From Acinetobacter calcoaceticus (GTDB lineage: Bacteria > Pseudomonadota > Gammaproteobacteria > Pseudomonadales > Moraxellaceae), in assembly GCF_016508255.1 (NCBI RefSeq), contig NZ_JADVKT010000001.1:434001-498000 (forward strand): a stretch of DNA of 64,000 nucleotides, written 5' to 3'. Under the pieces are notes generated by a model. It was given only the letters and a program-made list of their open reading frames with translations. It had not been told where the DNA came from and made no database searches. Below are positions 51,833 through 61,954 of this stretch, piece by piece. Made by a program: the position numbers and the translations under genes. Numbering within the stretch: the stretch's first letter is position 1; each line of letters opens with the position of its first letter.

Positions 51833-54685
51833 ATGTCTGGGCTTCAGGAAGAATATCTACAACATCAAACAAAAGTTGAACAGCTAAGACTTTCAATACA
51901 ATATATCCGCTGGTATTTGATTAGTCTGATACTGCTATGCCTCATTTCCTATGCCATTTTTTCATATTATTTTTCAACTTCAATAACAACTTTTACTTGG
52001 TCTATCGGTTTTACAATTATCTTTCTTATTTGCTTATTGTTTATTCCCAATATTTTAACTCATTATCGCACGACTCATTTTGCTAAAAAATCTGATCTTA
52101 CCCTTCAAGCTATTTGCCTTATTTCGGGAATTTTACTTGGAATCAATATTACTATTATCCATTTTTATCTTCCTCCCGAGTTAGTAACCGTACCAGATGC
52201 CCATATCTTGATTGCCTTATTTATTACTTCGGCTCATATCATTGGCCTTACTTTTTTAACACAACAACCCCGATATTTTTATCTCTTATTTATTCCCAGC
52301 ACGTTACCACTATTAATCGCTCAATTTACGCACCAACCCATTACTGAGTTACCATTTTATTTCGCCTATAACCTTGCCTTTGTAGCGACCATACTTTGTG
52401 CATATGCAACTCAACGTAATTATCAAAAGATTTCACAACTTCTCTTTAAAAATAAACAGCTTGTAAAAATTTCAGATCAACATACTCAATGGGCTGAAGA
52501 ATTATGTGTTCAACTTCAACAAGAAGTGAATAAGTCGAAAGATATCGAAGCTCAGCTTCAGTTTAATAATCACTTACTGGAACAAAAGGTACGTGAACGA
52601 ACCTATGATCTCACTAAAATGAATGAGCAACTCGAAAGCCATCATTACAATTTAGCTTTTGCTCATGAAACTGCTGGAATTCGACCATGGGACTGGGACA
52701 TTGAAAATCAAAAATTAGAAATTACTTTTTTTGATCAACAAAAGCAGTCTCAAACAACAGTTATTCACCTCAATACCATTTTAGAACGTATACATCCAAG
52801 TGATAAAAAACTTTTTGATGAGCGCTTAAAGCAACATCTAGAAGGAATTACAGATCATTTTAATATAAATTTCAGGATTTTACGTCAAGATGGTTCATGG
52901 CGATGGATTCACGATGTAGGAAGAGTTATTACTCGAGATCCAAAAACACAAAAAGCGCTTCGTATGGTTGGAATGACCCGAAATATACATCAAGAAAAAA
53001 AAGATCAGGAGCATTTAAGACTATCGGCAATTGTGCTTGAGCAAGCAGCAGAAGGGATATTTATTTTAGATGACCGTCTGAACTACATTGATATTAATCC
53101 TTACTATGAAAAATTAACCGGCTTTTCTAAACCAGAATTATTAAATAAAGAATTATTTAGCATTGCAATTAACCAAAAAGAGCAACAACAGCAATTTCAT
53201 AGCTCAATTACACAGCAGCTTCTTGAGACGGGAGAGTATATAGGTCAATTTGATGAAAAATTTACTTCAGGCAAAGGCGTATATTTATGGCTACATATCA
53301 ATGTAGTCAAAGATGAATTTAATCAGATCACAAATTATATTGGATTTGCACGGGATCTCACTGAACAAAAACGCCAAGAGCAACACTTATCTTATTTAAA
53401 AAATTACGATAGTCTCACCCACTTGCCTAATCGTCTTTACTACTACAATCAACTACATCAATATCTGGTAAACCCCTCATATAACATTAAAAATTTAGCC
53501 CTAATACGCGTTAATATTGACCGTTTTCGAGCTTTTAATGAATTTTTAAATAATGATAGTGGTGATGAACTACTTAAACAGTTTGCGCAGCGATTGCGCT
53601 TAATCAATATCAATGCAATGTTGGTTGCCTATTTAAATGGTGATGATTTTGCAATTATTTATGAAATTTCTCCAATTCATCCAAATATTGAACAATATTG
53701 CCAGAATATTTTACAAGCACTTAATGCACCCTTTTACATTGATAATCAAGAATATTTTATTACTGCATCTATTGGTGTAGCATGTTTTCCAGAGCATGGT
53801 CGACAAATTGATCATCTCAACAATCATGCTGAACAAGCACTTTCAGAAGCAAAACGCTTAGGAGGCAATACCATTTCTTACTATTCTAATAAAACAGACC
53901 ATGCATATAAAACTGCCGATTTAGAACAAGAATTACGTAAAGCTATTCAAAATGATGAATTTGTAGTTTATTACCAACCCAAAATTAATCTAAACGATCA
54001 ATCAGTTATAGGTTTTGAAGCATTAATTCGTTGGCAACACCCTGAAAAGGGATTAGTTATGCCAAATATGTTTATCCCTTTTGCCGAACGTAGTAGCCTA
54101 ATTTCAGACATTGGCAAAGTCGTTTTAGATAAAGTAGGGAAACAACTCCAAGAGTGGAAATCTCAACACTACACAAATATTCAAGTCTCGGTAAATATTG
54201 TTGCCCAGCAAATACATCGAGGCTTATTACTCAATGATATTGATGAAATTTTACAGAAATATCATATAGATGGTGCAGACCTTGAGCTTGAAATTACTGA
54301 GTCTGCACTCTTAGATAATACAGACAATGTAAAGACCTTATTGCATGCTATAAAACAAAGAGATATTTCAATTGCTCTTGATGACTTTGGCACAGGCTAT
54401 TCATCTTTAGCTTATCTAACAGAATATCCTATTGATGTATTAAAAATTGATCGTGCCTTTATTTCTAAAATTGGTGATCACAAACAAGAAGCCATAGTAA
54501 ATGCCATGATCGCCATGGGTAAAAGCATGGGGCTCAAATTGGTTGCTGAGGGTGTAGAAACAAAAGAACAAGTGATCTACCTACAAAAACAGCAATGTGA
54601 TTTTTTACAAGGCTATTTCTTTAGTCGCCCAATCCCTCCTGAACAGGTTATCCCTTATCTACAAACCAATCCGCCTATTTCTTAA
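51833..54685 (+). CDS. Membrane PAS-GGDEF-EAL cyclic-di-GMP protein
   Basis: A 950-residue sensor and effector. About six membrane helices cover 20-200, followed by a coiled coil (200-260). Two PAS/PAC domains follow (about 265-390 and 392-515), the first with RQDGSWRWIHDVGR. The GGDEF domain is at 515-680, but its signature is NGDDF (602-606), with Asn for the first Gly and no RxxD inhibitory site. The EAL domain (about 695-940) keeps EALIRW (Glu729), DDFGTGYSS, KIDRAFI and VAEGVET, so phosphodiesterase activity is likely. The gene has its own transcript. Confidence 0.9.
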   Translation: MSGLQEEYLQHQTKVEQLRLSIQYIRWYLISLILLCLISYAIFSYYFSTSITTFTWSIGFTIIFLICLLFIPNILTHYRTTHFAKKSDLTLQAICLISGILLGINITIIHFYLPPELVTVPDAHILIALFITSAHIIGLTFLTQQPRYFYLLFIPSTLPLLIAQFTHQPITELPFYFAYNLAFVATILCAYATQRNYQKISQLLFKNKQLVKISDQHTQWAEELCVQLQQEVNKSKDIEAQLQFNNHLLEQKVRERTYDLTKMNEQLESHHYNLAFAHETAGIRPWDWDIENQKLEITFFDQQKQSQTTVIHLNTILERIHPSDKKLFDERLKQHLEGITDHFNINFRILRQDGSWRWIHDVGRVITRDPKTQKALRMVGMTRNIHQEKKDQEHLRLSAIVLEQAAEGIFILDDRLNYIDINPYYEKLTGFSKPELLNKELFSIAINQKEQQQQFHSSITQQLLETGEYIGQFDEKFTSGKGVYLWLHINVVKDEFNQITNYIGFARDLTEQKRQEQHLSYLKNYDSLTHLPNRLYYYNQLHQYLVNPSYNIKNLALIRVNIDRFRAFNEFLNNDSGDELLKQFAQRLRLININAMLVAYLNGDDFAIIYEISPIHPNIEQYCQNILQALNAPFYIDNQEYFITASIGVACFPEHGRQIDHLNNHAEQALSEAKRLGGNTISYYSNKTDHAYKTADLEQELRKAIQNDEFVVYYQPKINLNDQSVIGFEALIRWQHPEKGLVMPNMFIPFAERSSLISDIGKVVLDKVGKQLQEWKSQHYTNIQVSVNIVAQQIHRGLLLNDIDEILQKYHIDGADLELEITESALLDNTDNVKTLLHAIKQRDISIALDDFGTGYSSLAYLTEYPIDVLKIDRAFISKIGDHKQEAIVNAMIAMGKSMGLKLVAEGVETKEQVIYLQKQQCDFLQGYFFSRPIPPEQVIPYLQTNPPIS

Positions 54686-54801
54686 TTGCTCTAACAGACT
54701 ATTTTACATATAGCGCTTTTTCCAAAAATGAGCTTTTTTGACTGTGAGAAATAAAGAAGTAGTGTTATATTCTTTAGCATTTAGCTCACTACAGGGCTAT
54801 T

Positions 54802-54865
54802 GGCAATTCGTCTACTATTCTCTTAATTGGTAAAAAATTAAGCATAGTAAAAGAATAGAGTTGCC
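54802..54865 (+). promoter_or_regulatory. Nested hairpin in the maeB leader
   Basis: Three stacked stems: GGCAA (54802-54806) with TTGCC (54861-54865), TACTAT (54813-54818) with ATAGTA (54844-54849), and CTTAAT (54822-54827) with ATTAAG (54837-54842). The structure ends 57 bases before the maeB start. I do not recognise the motif. A regulatory or small-RNA role is inferred. Confidence 0.4.
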
Positions 54866-54922
54866 TTCTCCCTGAATGAGTGATTTGACTAGTTTGCTTT
54901 TTTGTATCAAATAGAGACTCAG

Positions 54923-57193
54923 ATGGACGATCAATCTTTAAAACAGGCCGCTTTAAATTACCACGAATACCCAAATCCAGGGAAAATCAGCGTCACCCCA
55001 AGTAAGCAACTTGTCAACCAACGAGATTTGGCTCTAGCCTACTCACCAGGCGTTGCTGCGCCATGTTTAGAGATTGAACGTGATCCTTCAACTGCTGCTA
55101 AATATACTGCACGCGGAAACTTGGTTGCTGTAGTAACTAACGGTACAGCCGTTCTTGGTTTAGGTAATATTGGCCCATTGGCTTCTAAACCTGTAATGGA
55201 AGGTAAAGGCGTTCTCTTCAAGAAGTTTGCTGGTGTAGATGTATTTGACATCGAAATTGCAGAAAACGATCCAGATAAAATTGTAGATATTGTAGCCTCT
55301 CTTGAGCCAACTTTCGGTGGTATCAACCTCGAAGACATTAAAGCACCAGAATGTTTCTATATTGAAAAGAAACTTCGTGAACGCATGAAAATTCCTGTAT
55401 TCCATGACGATCAACATGGTACAAGTATTATTGTAGGTTCAGCTTTGCTCAATGCATTGCAACTTGTAAATAAGAAAATTGATGAAATCAAAATCGTAGC
55501 TTCAGGTGCAGGTGCAGCAGCACTTTCATGTTTAGACTTGCTCTGTGCGCTTGGTGCTAAAAAAGAAAATATTATTGTTGCCGATTCTCGTGGTCTATTA
55601 ACGACTTCGCGTGAAGGCTTAGATGAATCTAAAAAACGTTATGTTCAAGATATTACAGCATCTCAGCTTCATGAAGTAATGAGTGGTGCTGATATGTTCT
55701 TGGGTCTTTCTGCTGCTGGTATTCTCACCAAAGAAATGGTGAAACAGATGGCTGAGAACCCTATTATTTTTGCTTTGGCAAACCCAGATCCAGAAATTTT
55801 ACCTGAACATGCACATGAAGTACGCTCTGATGTCATTATGGCAACTGGTCGTTCTGACTATCCAAACCAAGTAAACAACGCATTATGTTTCCCATACATT
55901 TTCCGTGGTGCACTTGACGTTGGTGCAACTACCATTAATGAAGACATGAAAATTGCATGTGTACATGCAATTGCGCGTATGGCTCATGTAGAAGCTGATG
56001 CAGCAACATACGGTGAAAAATCTGCTTCATTTGGTCGTGACTATCTAATTCCACGCCCTCTTGATCAACGTTTAATTTTAGAAATTGCACCAGCAGTTGC
56101 TAAAGCTGCAATGGATTCAGGCGTAGCAACTCGTCCTATCGAAGATTTCGCTGTATATCGTCAAAAATTGTCTGAGTTTGTATATAACTCTGCGTTCTTG
56201 ATGAAACCAATTTTTGCTCAAGCAAAAGCTGATCCAAAGCGTATTGCATATGCGGAAGGTGAAGATGAGCGCGTATTACGTGCAGTACAAATTGCTGTTG
56301 ATGAAGATTTAGCGAAACCAATTTTAGTAGGTCGTACTGCTGTAATTGAGGCAAACATCAAAAAATTAGGCCTACGTTTACAACATGGCGTAAATATTGA
56401 AATTGTTGATCAAGAACAAAACCCGATGTATGAAGAGTTTTGGAAAGATTACTATCAAACAATGCAACGCAAAGGCATTACTGTTGAATATGCTCAACGT
56501 GAAGCTCGTCGCCGTTCAACTTTAATTGCATCTTTACTGGTTAAATTTGGTAAAGCAGACGGTATGTTATGTGGTACTTACAGTAGCTATAACATTCACC
56601 TTGACTTTGTACGCAATGTCATCGGTCTTAAAGAAGGTATGAATAACTTCTTTACGCTAAATGCACTAATGCTTGAAGATCGCAATTTGTTTATTGCAGA
56701 TACCTATGTAAACACTAACCCGACTGCTGAACAACTTGCTGAAATGACAATTTTAGCTGCTGAAGAAGTACGTCGTTTTGGTATTACTCCACGCGTAGCA
56801 TTACTTTCTCATTCAAGTTTTGGTAGCGATCAAACAGATTCAAGCGCTCAAAAAATGCGTGAAGTTTACCGCATTTTATCTGAACAAGCTCCTGAACTTG
56901 AAGTTGAAGGTGAAATGCATGGTGATGCAGCATTAGATGAAAATATTCGTCAATTTGCATTCCCAGGTTCACGTTTCAAAGGTTCTGCAAACTTGCTTAT
57001 CATGCCAAATCTTGATGCAGCAAACATTTCATTTAACTTGTTGAAAGCGACTTCTGGTAACAACGTTACTATTGGGCCAATTTTACTAGGTGCTGCTAAA
57101 CCTGTTCATATTTTAACTCCGACTGCGACTACTCGCCGTCTTATTAATATGACAGCTTTAACTGTTGCTGAAATCCAACAACAAGAAAATTAA
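54923..57193 (+). CDS. maeB: NADP-dependent malic enzyme with phosphotransacetylase domain
   Basis: A 756-residue fused enzyme. Residues 1-430 are malic enzyme ([57 protein letters not shown] block, [13 protein letters not shown]), converting malate to pyruvate with NADPH. Residues about 435-756 are a PTA-like domain ([19 protein letters not shown]), thought to be regulatory and not catalytic in this family. The length matches E. coli MaeB (759). The start [11 protein letters not shown] at 54923 is chosen; a TTG seven codons earlier is unlikely. Confidence 0.95.
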   Translation: MDDQSLKQAALNYHEYPNPGKISVTPSKQLVNQRDLALAYSPGVAAPCLEIERDPSTAAKYTARGNLVAVVTNGTAVLGLGNIGPLASKPVMEGKGVLFKKFAGVDVFDIEIAENDPDKIVDIVASLEPTFGGINLEDIKAPECFYIEKKLRERMKIPVFHDDQHGTSIIVGSALLNALQLVNKKIDEIKIVASGAGAAALSCLDLLCALGAKKENIIVADSRGLLTTSREGLDESKKRYVQDITASQLHEVMSGADMFLGLSAAGILTKEMVKQMAENPIIFALANPDPEILPEHAHEVRSDVIMATGRSDYPNQVNNALCFPYIFRGALDVGATTINEDMKIACVHAIARMAHVEADAATYGEKSASFGRDYLIPRPLDQRLILEIAPAVAKAAMDSGVATRPIEDFAVYRQKLSEFVYNSAFLMKPIFAQAKADPKRIAYAEGEDERVLRAVQIAVDEDLAKPILVGRTAVIEANIKKLGLRLQHGVNIEIVDQEQNPMYEEFWKDYYQTMQRKGITVEYAQREARRRSTLIASLLVKFGKADGMLCGTYSSYNIHLDFVRNVIGLKEGMNNFFTLNALMLEDRNLFIADTYVNTNPTAEQLAEMTILAAEEVRRFGITPRVALLSHSSFGSDQTDSSAQKMREVYRILSEQAPELEVEGEMHGDAALDENIRQFAFPGSRFKGSANLLIMPNLDAANISFNLLKATSGNNVTIGPILLGAAKPVHILTPTATTRRLINMTALTVAEIQQQEN

Positions 57194-57236
57194 TTTAGAA
57201 ACTGCTTTTTACGAAAAGCCCCTCTAATGACTTGAG

Positions 57237-57283
57237 AAAACCTCTATTCTGTAGCATGATTGCTTGAAGAATAGAGGTTTTTT
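57237..57283 (+). terminator. Hairpin that is both maeB terminator and cca ribosome-binding-site clamp
   Basis: A 14-bp perfect stem, 57237-57250 with 57268-57281 (AAAACCTCTATTCT/AGAATAGAGGTTTT), with a 17-base loop, then TT. The AGAGG in its 3' arm (57273-57277) is the only Shine-Dalgarno candidate for cca, whose ATG is at 57285. Confidence 0.8.
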
Positions 57284-57284
57284 C

Positions 57285-58523
57285 ATGCAAGTGTATTTAG
57301 TAGGCGGTGCCGTCCGAGATTCTCTACTTGGGCATCCCTATCAAGAAAAAGATTATGTTGTGGTCGGAGCAACACCTGAACATATGCTCGCCCAAGGTTT
57401 TCAACCTGTAGGGAAAGATTTTCCTGTGTTTCTTCATCCTGAAACTAAAGAAGAATATGCACTTGCGCGAACTGAACGAAAGTCCGGTAAGGGATATCAT
57501 GGGTTTCAATTTTTTACTGATACCACAGTCAGTTTAGAAGAAGATTTAATTCGCCGTGATTTAACCATCAATGCCATTGCAATGGATCAAGATGGAAATA
57601 TATATGACCCATACGGCGGACAAGCTGATTTAGAAAATAAAACCTTACGCCATGTTTCAGATGCCTTTGCTGAAGATCCATTACGTGTTTTACGTGTCGC
57701 TCGTTTTGCAGCTCGCTATTCTTGCTATGGCTTTCATATTGCCGCTGAAACATTACAGCTCATGCAGACTATGGCTGAATCAGGTGAACTCGATGCATTA
57801 ACACCAGAGCGGGTATGGAAAGAAACTTCCCGTGCACTTTTAGAAGATCATGCAGATGTGTATTTTCAGACACTACGTGATTGCGGTGCTTTAAAACATC
57901 TTTTTCCTGAAATTGACGCATTGTTTGGTGTACCACAGCGACCTGAATATCATCCGGAAGTAGACTGCGGCATACATACCCTAATGTCTTTACAACAAGC
58001 TTGTAAGTCAAACTACTCCCTTGATGTTCGGTTTGCTGTTTTAGTACATGATTTGGGTAAAGCATTAACTCCAGTGAACGAACTTCCTCGCCACATCATG
58101 CATGAGGAACGTGGCGTGAAACCAGTTACTGCATTATGTGAACGTTTAAAAGTTCCTACTCAAACTCGACAGTTGGCCTTATCGGTGTGCAAAGAGCACT
58201 TAAAATGTCATCAGATTATGTCGTTAAAACCCGGAACTGTATGGCGTTTATTACAGCGTCTTGATGTGTTGCGTCGTCCTGAGAGAGTGGAAGCTTTTGT
58301 ACAGGCATGTGAATGCGATGCTAAAGGAAGACTAGGTTTAGAAAATCGTCCCTATCCTCAAGCTCAGTACATGCTAGATGCGATGCAAGTGGTCCGCTCT
58401 ATTAAAGTTCATGATTTACCTGAGAACATTAAGGGTGCTGAAATTGGTGAAATGTTAATTCAATATCGTATTGATGCCTTAACTGAATTCAAACACCAAT
58501 ATCAAACCCTCACTCATTCTTAA
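57285..58523 (+). CDS. cca: Multifunctional CCA tRNA nucleotidyltransferase
   Basis: A 412-residue enzyme that adds or repairs the 3' CCA of tRNA, with the HD-domain form that also has 2',3'-cyclic phosphodiesterase and phosphatase activity. MQVYLVGGAVRDSLLG holds the nucleotidyltransferase G-GG-VRD motif, and RRDLTINAIAMD with EDPLRVLRVARFAARY follow. The HD domain is at about 225-330 with DCGIHTLMSL and LVHDLGKAL. Length equals E. coli Cca. The start follows a hairpin that contains its AGAGG site. An in-frame start 7 codons earlier would lie inside that hairpin. Confidence 0.96.
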   Translation: MQVYLVGGAVRDSLLGHPYQEKDYVVVGATPEHMLAQGFQPVGKDFPVFLHPETKEEYALARTERKSGKGYHGFQFFTDTTVSLEEDLIRRDLTINAIAMDQDGNIYDPYGGQADLENKTLRHVSDAFAEDPLRVLRVARFAARYSCYGFHIAAETLQLMQTMAESGELDALTPERVWKETSRALLEDHADVYFQTLRDCGALKHLFPEIDALFGVPQRPEYHPEVDCGIHTLMSLQQACKSNYSLDVRFAVLVHDLGKALTPVNELPRHIMHEERGVKPVTALCERLKVPTQTRQLALSVCKEHLKCHQIMSLKPGTVWRLLQRLDVLRRPERVEAFVQACECDAKGRLGLENRPYPQAQYMLDAMQVVRSIKVHDLPENIKGAEIGEMLIQYRIDALTEFKHQYQTLTHS

Positions 58524-58532
58524 TTTAAGCCA

Positions 58533-58563
58533 ACAAAAAAGCCTCATTACGAGGCTTTTTTAT
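58533..58563. terminator. Bidirectional terminator between cca and the DegS-like gene
   Basis: The stem AAAAAGCCTC/GAGGCTTTTT with loop ATTAC is flanked by A and T runs, and sits between converging stops at 58523 and 58566. Confidence 0.92.
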
Positions 58564-58565
58564 CT

Positions 58566-59747
58566 TTATTGTTTAGGCAGCGGTATATATTGAGATTGAG
58601 TATTTTGGTTTTTTCTTTCCCCAACTGTTACCACAAACTTTTCTTGCTTCCCAGCTCGCTCAACCAGCACATTAATTTCACTATTAGGCGCTTGTAATGC
58701 AACATAATTAATCAAATGGGATGCCGAAGTGATTTGTTCATTATTTACCTGAACAATTTTATCTCCCACTTTAATACCCGCTGAAGCTGCTGGTCCACTT
58801 TTCAGAACATCCGCAACAACCACACCAATTTGTTGTTTAGGTGCCAATACATCTTCTTGTTTAGGCGGCACTAAACTAATGCCCAACCATCCACGTACAA
58901 CGCGACCATCTTTCAAAATTGAATTTAATACTTGTTGGCAAATTTTAGCTGGAATTGCAAAACCAATTCCTAAAGAGCCACCTGACTGCGAGAAAATAGC
59001 AGTGTTTACCCCGATTAGGTTACCAGCAACATCAATTAATGCCCCACCTGAGTTACCTGGGTTAATTGCAGCATCTGTTTGAATGAAATCTTCATAGGTA
59101 TTAATACCTAAATCTGAGCGACCTGTTGCGGAAACAATCCCTTGAGTTACCGTTTGTCCTACTCCGAATGGATTACCAATCGCCAAGACAACATCCCCCA
59201 CTTCATTACCACTGAGCTTAAATGGCAACACGGGTAATTTATCTAAATCGATTTTAATGACTGCCAAGTCTGTGTCAGGATCAGTTCCAACGATAGTTGC
59301 TTCCGCACGGCGTCCGTCACGTAATGCAACTACAATTTGGTCGGCCTGAGCAATCACATGATTATTGGTAAGAATATAGCCATCAGCACGAACAATAACC
59401 CCTGAGCCTAAACTATTTTCATTTTGCTGTTGTTGTTCAGGAACCTGATTTCCAAAAAATTCGCGGAATACTGGATCACTTAACAATGGATGATTTTGTT
59501 TAACTTTCTGGGTCGTAAAAATATTAACAACTGCCGGTGCTGCAACTTTTACCGCAGCACTATAAGACACCACCCTACCTGCTCGTGAAGTATCAACCAA
59601 TGGTTCAACTTTTTCGGCAGGCATTTGCACCCCATCAACTGCAACAGTTGGTTTCGGCTGATGGTATTTTTGCCATGCAATAAAACTGGCAATTACAATA
59701 ATAAGTAACACCCAAGGTAACCATGTAAAGGTGCGGCGCACGTTCAT
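58566..59747 (-). CDS. DegS/AlgW-like membrane serine protease with one PDZ domain
   Basis: A 393-residue HtrA-family protease. An N-terminal helix (about 10-25) is an uncleaved anchor, so the protease faces the periplasm. The trypsin-like domain has His130 (ILTNNHV), Asp160 (TDLAV) and Ser233 (NPGNSGGAL). A single PDZ domain spans about 285-380. One PDZ and a membrane anchor fit DegS or AlgW, which starts the sigma-E-type envelope response, better than soluble DegP or MucD. No rseA-like gene is nearby. Confidence 0.9.
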   Translation of the reverse strand: MNVRRTFTWLPWVLLIIVIASFIAWQKYHQPKPTVAVDGVQMPAEKVEPLVDTSRAGRVVSYSAAVKVAAPAVVNIFTTQKVKQNHPLLSDPVFREFFGNQVPEQQQQNENSLGSGVIVRADGYILTNNHVIAQADQIVVALRDGRRAEATIVGTDPDTDLAVIKIDLDKLPVLPFKLSGNEVGDVVLAIGNPFGVGQTVTQGIVSATGRSDLGINTYEDFIQTDAAINPGNSGGALIDVAGNLIGVNTAIFSQSGGSLGIGFAIPAKICQQVLNSILKDGRVVRGWLGISLVPPKQEDVLAPKQQIGVVVADVLKSGPAASAGIKVGDKIVQVNNEQITSASHLINYVALQAPNSEINVLVERAGKQEKFVVTVGERKNQNTQSQYIPLPKQ

Positions 59748-59935
59748 ATCCTCTACGCAAAGAAGTTTTTAATTAAATTAATATATTGAACAAAAAGAGT
59801 TTTCAGTTAAGCATTTTAAATTAAATATATCGATATACATAAAAAACTCAAAAAAGATTTGTCTAGCTTTAGTTACACAACAAAATATGTTTCTATAGCT
59901 TTAGCAATTATTTACTACTCAATTCAGGACATATC

Positions 59936-60694
59936 ATGGCGAATTTGCATGAAATTATTCAGTGGTGCGACCAAACCTTAAAAGCAGCAGAGTTTAAAGA
60001 TTACGCACCGAATGGCCTGCAAATTGAAGGTTCAACTGAAGTAAAACGTATCGTTTGTGCGGTTACTTCTTCCGAAGATGCGATTGATGCAGCGATTACG
60101 CAGCATGCCGATCTACTACTTGTACATCATGGTTATTTTTGGAAAGGCGAACCTTACCCAATTACAGGAATGCGCGGCAACCGCATCAAAAAATTAATTC
60201 AAAATAATATTTCTTTAGTCGCTTACCACCTACCTTTAGACGCACATCCAACTTTGGGCAACAATGTAGCGATTGCAGAAAAATTAAACTTGCAACATTT
60301 AGAACCACTCGATTTAGCCGAAAAACATCCAATTGGTAATATTGGATATTTAGAACAAGCTCTTTCTGTTGAAGATTTTAAGGCAAAACTACAAGACTGT
60401 TTTGATTTTAAAGTAATTCATTTGCCAGCCGAAAAAGAAAGCATTCAAAAAGTAGGATTTTGTACGGGTGGTGCTCAAGATTTTATTGCTAAAGCAGCTT
60501 TGCAAAACTGTGATGCGTATATTTCAGGCGAAGTCAGTGAACGAACTTTTTATGAAGCAAAAGAATTAGGGGTTCATTATTTTGCTTGTGGTCATCATGC
60601 AACCGAACGCTATGGAGTTCAACGTTTAGCACAAGCAATTTCAAAGCAGTTTGCAATTGAAACCGAATATTTTGAATTGAATAATCCGATTTAA
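59936..60694 (+). CDS. Nif3-family (YbgI/DUF34) dinuclear metal protein
   Basis: A 252-residue cytoplasmic protein. Nif3-like motifs are DYAPNGLQIEGSTEVKRIVCAVTSSEDAIDAA, then HADLLLVHHGYFWKGEPYPITGMRGNRIKKL, YHLPLDAHPTLGNNVAIAEKL, and FACGHHATERYGVQRLA with the metal-binding His and Glu. Members form a hexameric ring with two metals per site. Some link to GTP cyclohydrolase I type 2 or to repair of NAD-related compounds, but the role is unsettled. It is a single gene upstream of sodB. Confidence 0.9.
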   Translation: MANLHEIIQWCDQTLKAAEFKDYAPNGLQIEGSTEVKRIVCAVTSSEDAIDAAITQHADLLLVHHGYFWKGEPYPITGMRGNRIKKLIQNNISLVAYHLPLDAHPTLGNNVAIAEKLNLQHLEPLDLAEKHPIGNIGYLEQALSVEDFKAKLQDCFDFKVIHLPAEKESIQKVGFCTGGAQDFIAKAALQNCDAYISGEVSERTFYEAKELGVHYFACGHHATERYGVQRLAQAISKQFAIETEYFELNNPI

Positions 60695-60839
60695 TTAAGT
60701 CTTTTTTTCAATCTGTGTTATGCGTATTAATTAGATCTTTATTGTGTATAGTTCTTTAAAACGATGCCCTATTGTGAACAGAATCATTTACAATAGAGCC
60801 ACTTAATTGTATAACCCAGCAAATGCAAGGAATAGGAAC

Positions 60840-61466
60840 ATGACAACCATTACTTTACCTGCACTTCCATATGGCTATGATGATTTAGCGCCACATATTA
60901 GTAAAGAAACTTTAGAATACCACCACGACAAACACCACAATACCTATGTTGTTAACTTAAACAACTTAATCAAAGGAACTGACCTTGAAGGTAAAACTTT
61001 AGAAGAAATCATTAAAGCAACAGCTGGTGATGCATCTAAAGCTGGTATTTTCAACAATGCTGCTCAAGTTTGGAACCATACATTCTATTGGAATTCTATG
61101 AAACCAAATGGTGGTGGCAAGCCTACTGGCGCAATCGCTGCTAAAATTGAAGAAGCTTTTGGTAGCTACGAAAAATTTGCAGAAGAATTTGCTGCTGCTG
61201 CAACTACTCAATTCGGTTCAGGTTGGGCTTGGTTAGTTGCTGATGAAGTAAACGGTAAATTATCTATTACTAAAACTTCGAATGCAGACACTCCACTTGC
61301 ACACGGTCAAGTTGCTGTATTAACAATTGACGTATGGGAACATGCTTACTACATCGATTTCCGTAACTTACGTCCTAAATACATCGCAACTTTCTTAGAA
61401 AGCCTTGTGAACTGGGACTATGCAAATGCAAAACTTGCAGGCCAACCAGCAGGCGTAGAGAAATAA
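60840..61466 (+). CDS. sodB: Superoxide dismutase (Fe)
   Basis: A 208-residue cytoplasmic enzyme that removes superoxide. The start MTTITLPALPYGYDDLAPH at 60840 follows AAGGAATAGGAAC; the frame opens 11 codons earlier. Metal ligands are His28 (LEYHHDKHH), the His in AAQVWNHTFYWNSM, and Asp with His in DVWEHAYYIDFRN. The motif GSGWAWLVAD and a Gln-containing segment (TTQFGSG) favour iron. It is a single gene with its own terminator. Confidence 0.97.
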   Translation: MTTITLPALPYGYDDLAPHISKETLEYHHDKHHNTYVVNLNNLIKGTDLEGKTLEEIIKATAGDASKAGIFNNAAQVWNHTFYWNSMKPNGGGKPTGAIAAKIEEAFGSYEKFAEEFAAAATTQFGSGWAWLVADEVNGKLSITKTSNADTPLAHGQVAVLTIDVWEHAYYIDFRNLRPKYIATFLESLVNWDYANAKLAGQPAGVEK

Positions 61467-61480
61467 TTTTATTTCTTTAT

Positions 61481-61513
61481 AAAAAAACCACCCTATTTTG
61501 GGTGGTTTTTTTA
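61481..61513 (+). terminator. Terminator of sodB
   Basis: The stem AAAAACCACCC/GGGTGGTTTTT with loop TATTTT, then a T run. Confidence 0.92.
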
Positions 61514-61613
61514 TTTTTAGTACCTTAAAAGCATATTAATCAAGCAAACGATTCATTTTCTTTAATATTCTTATTGACGCTTTTAGATTTCATCCATAAA
61601 ATGCGCATCAGAT

Positions 61614-61689
61614 TCTCCAATAGCTCAGTCGGTAGAGCGACGGACTGTTAATCCGCAGGTCCCTGGTTCGAGCCCAGGTTGGAGAGCCA
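61614..61689 (+). tRNA. tRNA-Asn (anticodon GTT), copy 1
   Basis: A complete 76-base cloverleaf with encoded CCA. Acceptor TCTCCAA/TTGGAGA, D arm AGCTCAGTCGGTAGAGCG, anticodon loop with GTT (CTGTTAA), and T arm CCTGGTTCGAGCCCAGG. Identical to copy 3. No terminator directly follows; copy 2 starts 8 bases later, so the two are one transcript. Confidence 0.97.
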
Positions 61690-61697
61690 TCTACTAA

Positions 61698-61773
61698 TCT
61701 CCCATAGCTCAGTCGGTAGAGCGACGGACTGTTAATCCGCAGGTCCCTGGTTCGAGCCCAGGTGGGAGAGCCA
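61698..61773 (+). tRNA. tRNA-Asn (anticodon GTT), copy 2
   Basis: A 76-base cloverleaf that equals the other copies except for a paired change in the acceptor stem, TCTCCCA/TGGGAGA in place of TCTCCAA/TTGGAGA. Base pair 6-67 becomes C-G instead of A-T, so the stem stays intact. CCA is encoded. Confidence 0.97.
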
Positions 61774-61777
61774 AGAT

Positions 61778-61810
61778 TCTAAAAGCCCACATCTATTGTG
61801 GGCTTTTTCT
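61778..61810 (+). terminator. Terminator after tRNA-Asn copies 1 and 2
   Basis: The stem AAAAGCCCAC/GTGGGCTTTT (61781-61790 with 61798-61807) with loop ATCTATT, then T-rich sequence. Confidence 0.88.
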
Positions 61811-61954
61811 TTTCCCGTCATTTAATACTTTTCTATTATTTTTAATAAAATCAATGTTTCGAATATTTTTAAACCAAACGATTAGATATTCATACTAATT
61901 CTTTTATTAACCCTTGACCTTACACCCTTTCCTGCCTAAAATCCTTTTCCAGAT

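Noticed and set aside
54902..54922. TTG start for maeB at 54902
   Set aside because: It would add MYQIETQ without a ribosome binding site. [21 protein letters not shown] is the usual MaeB beginning.
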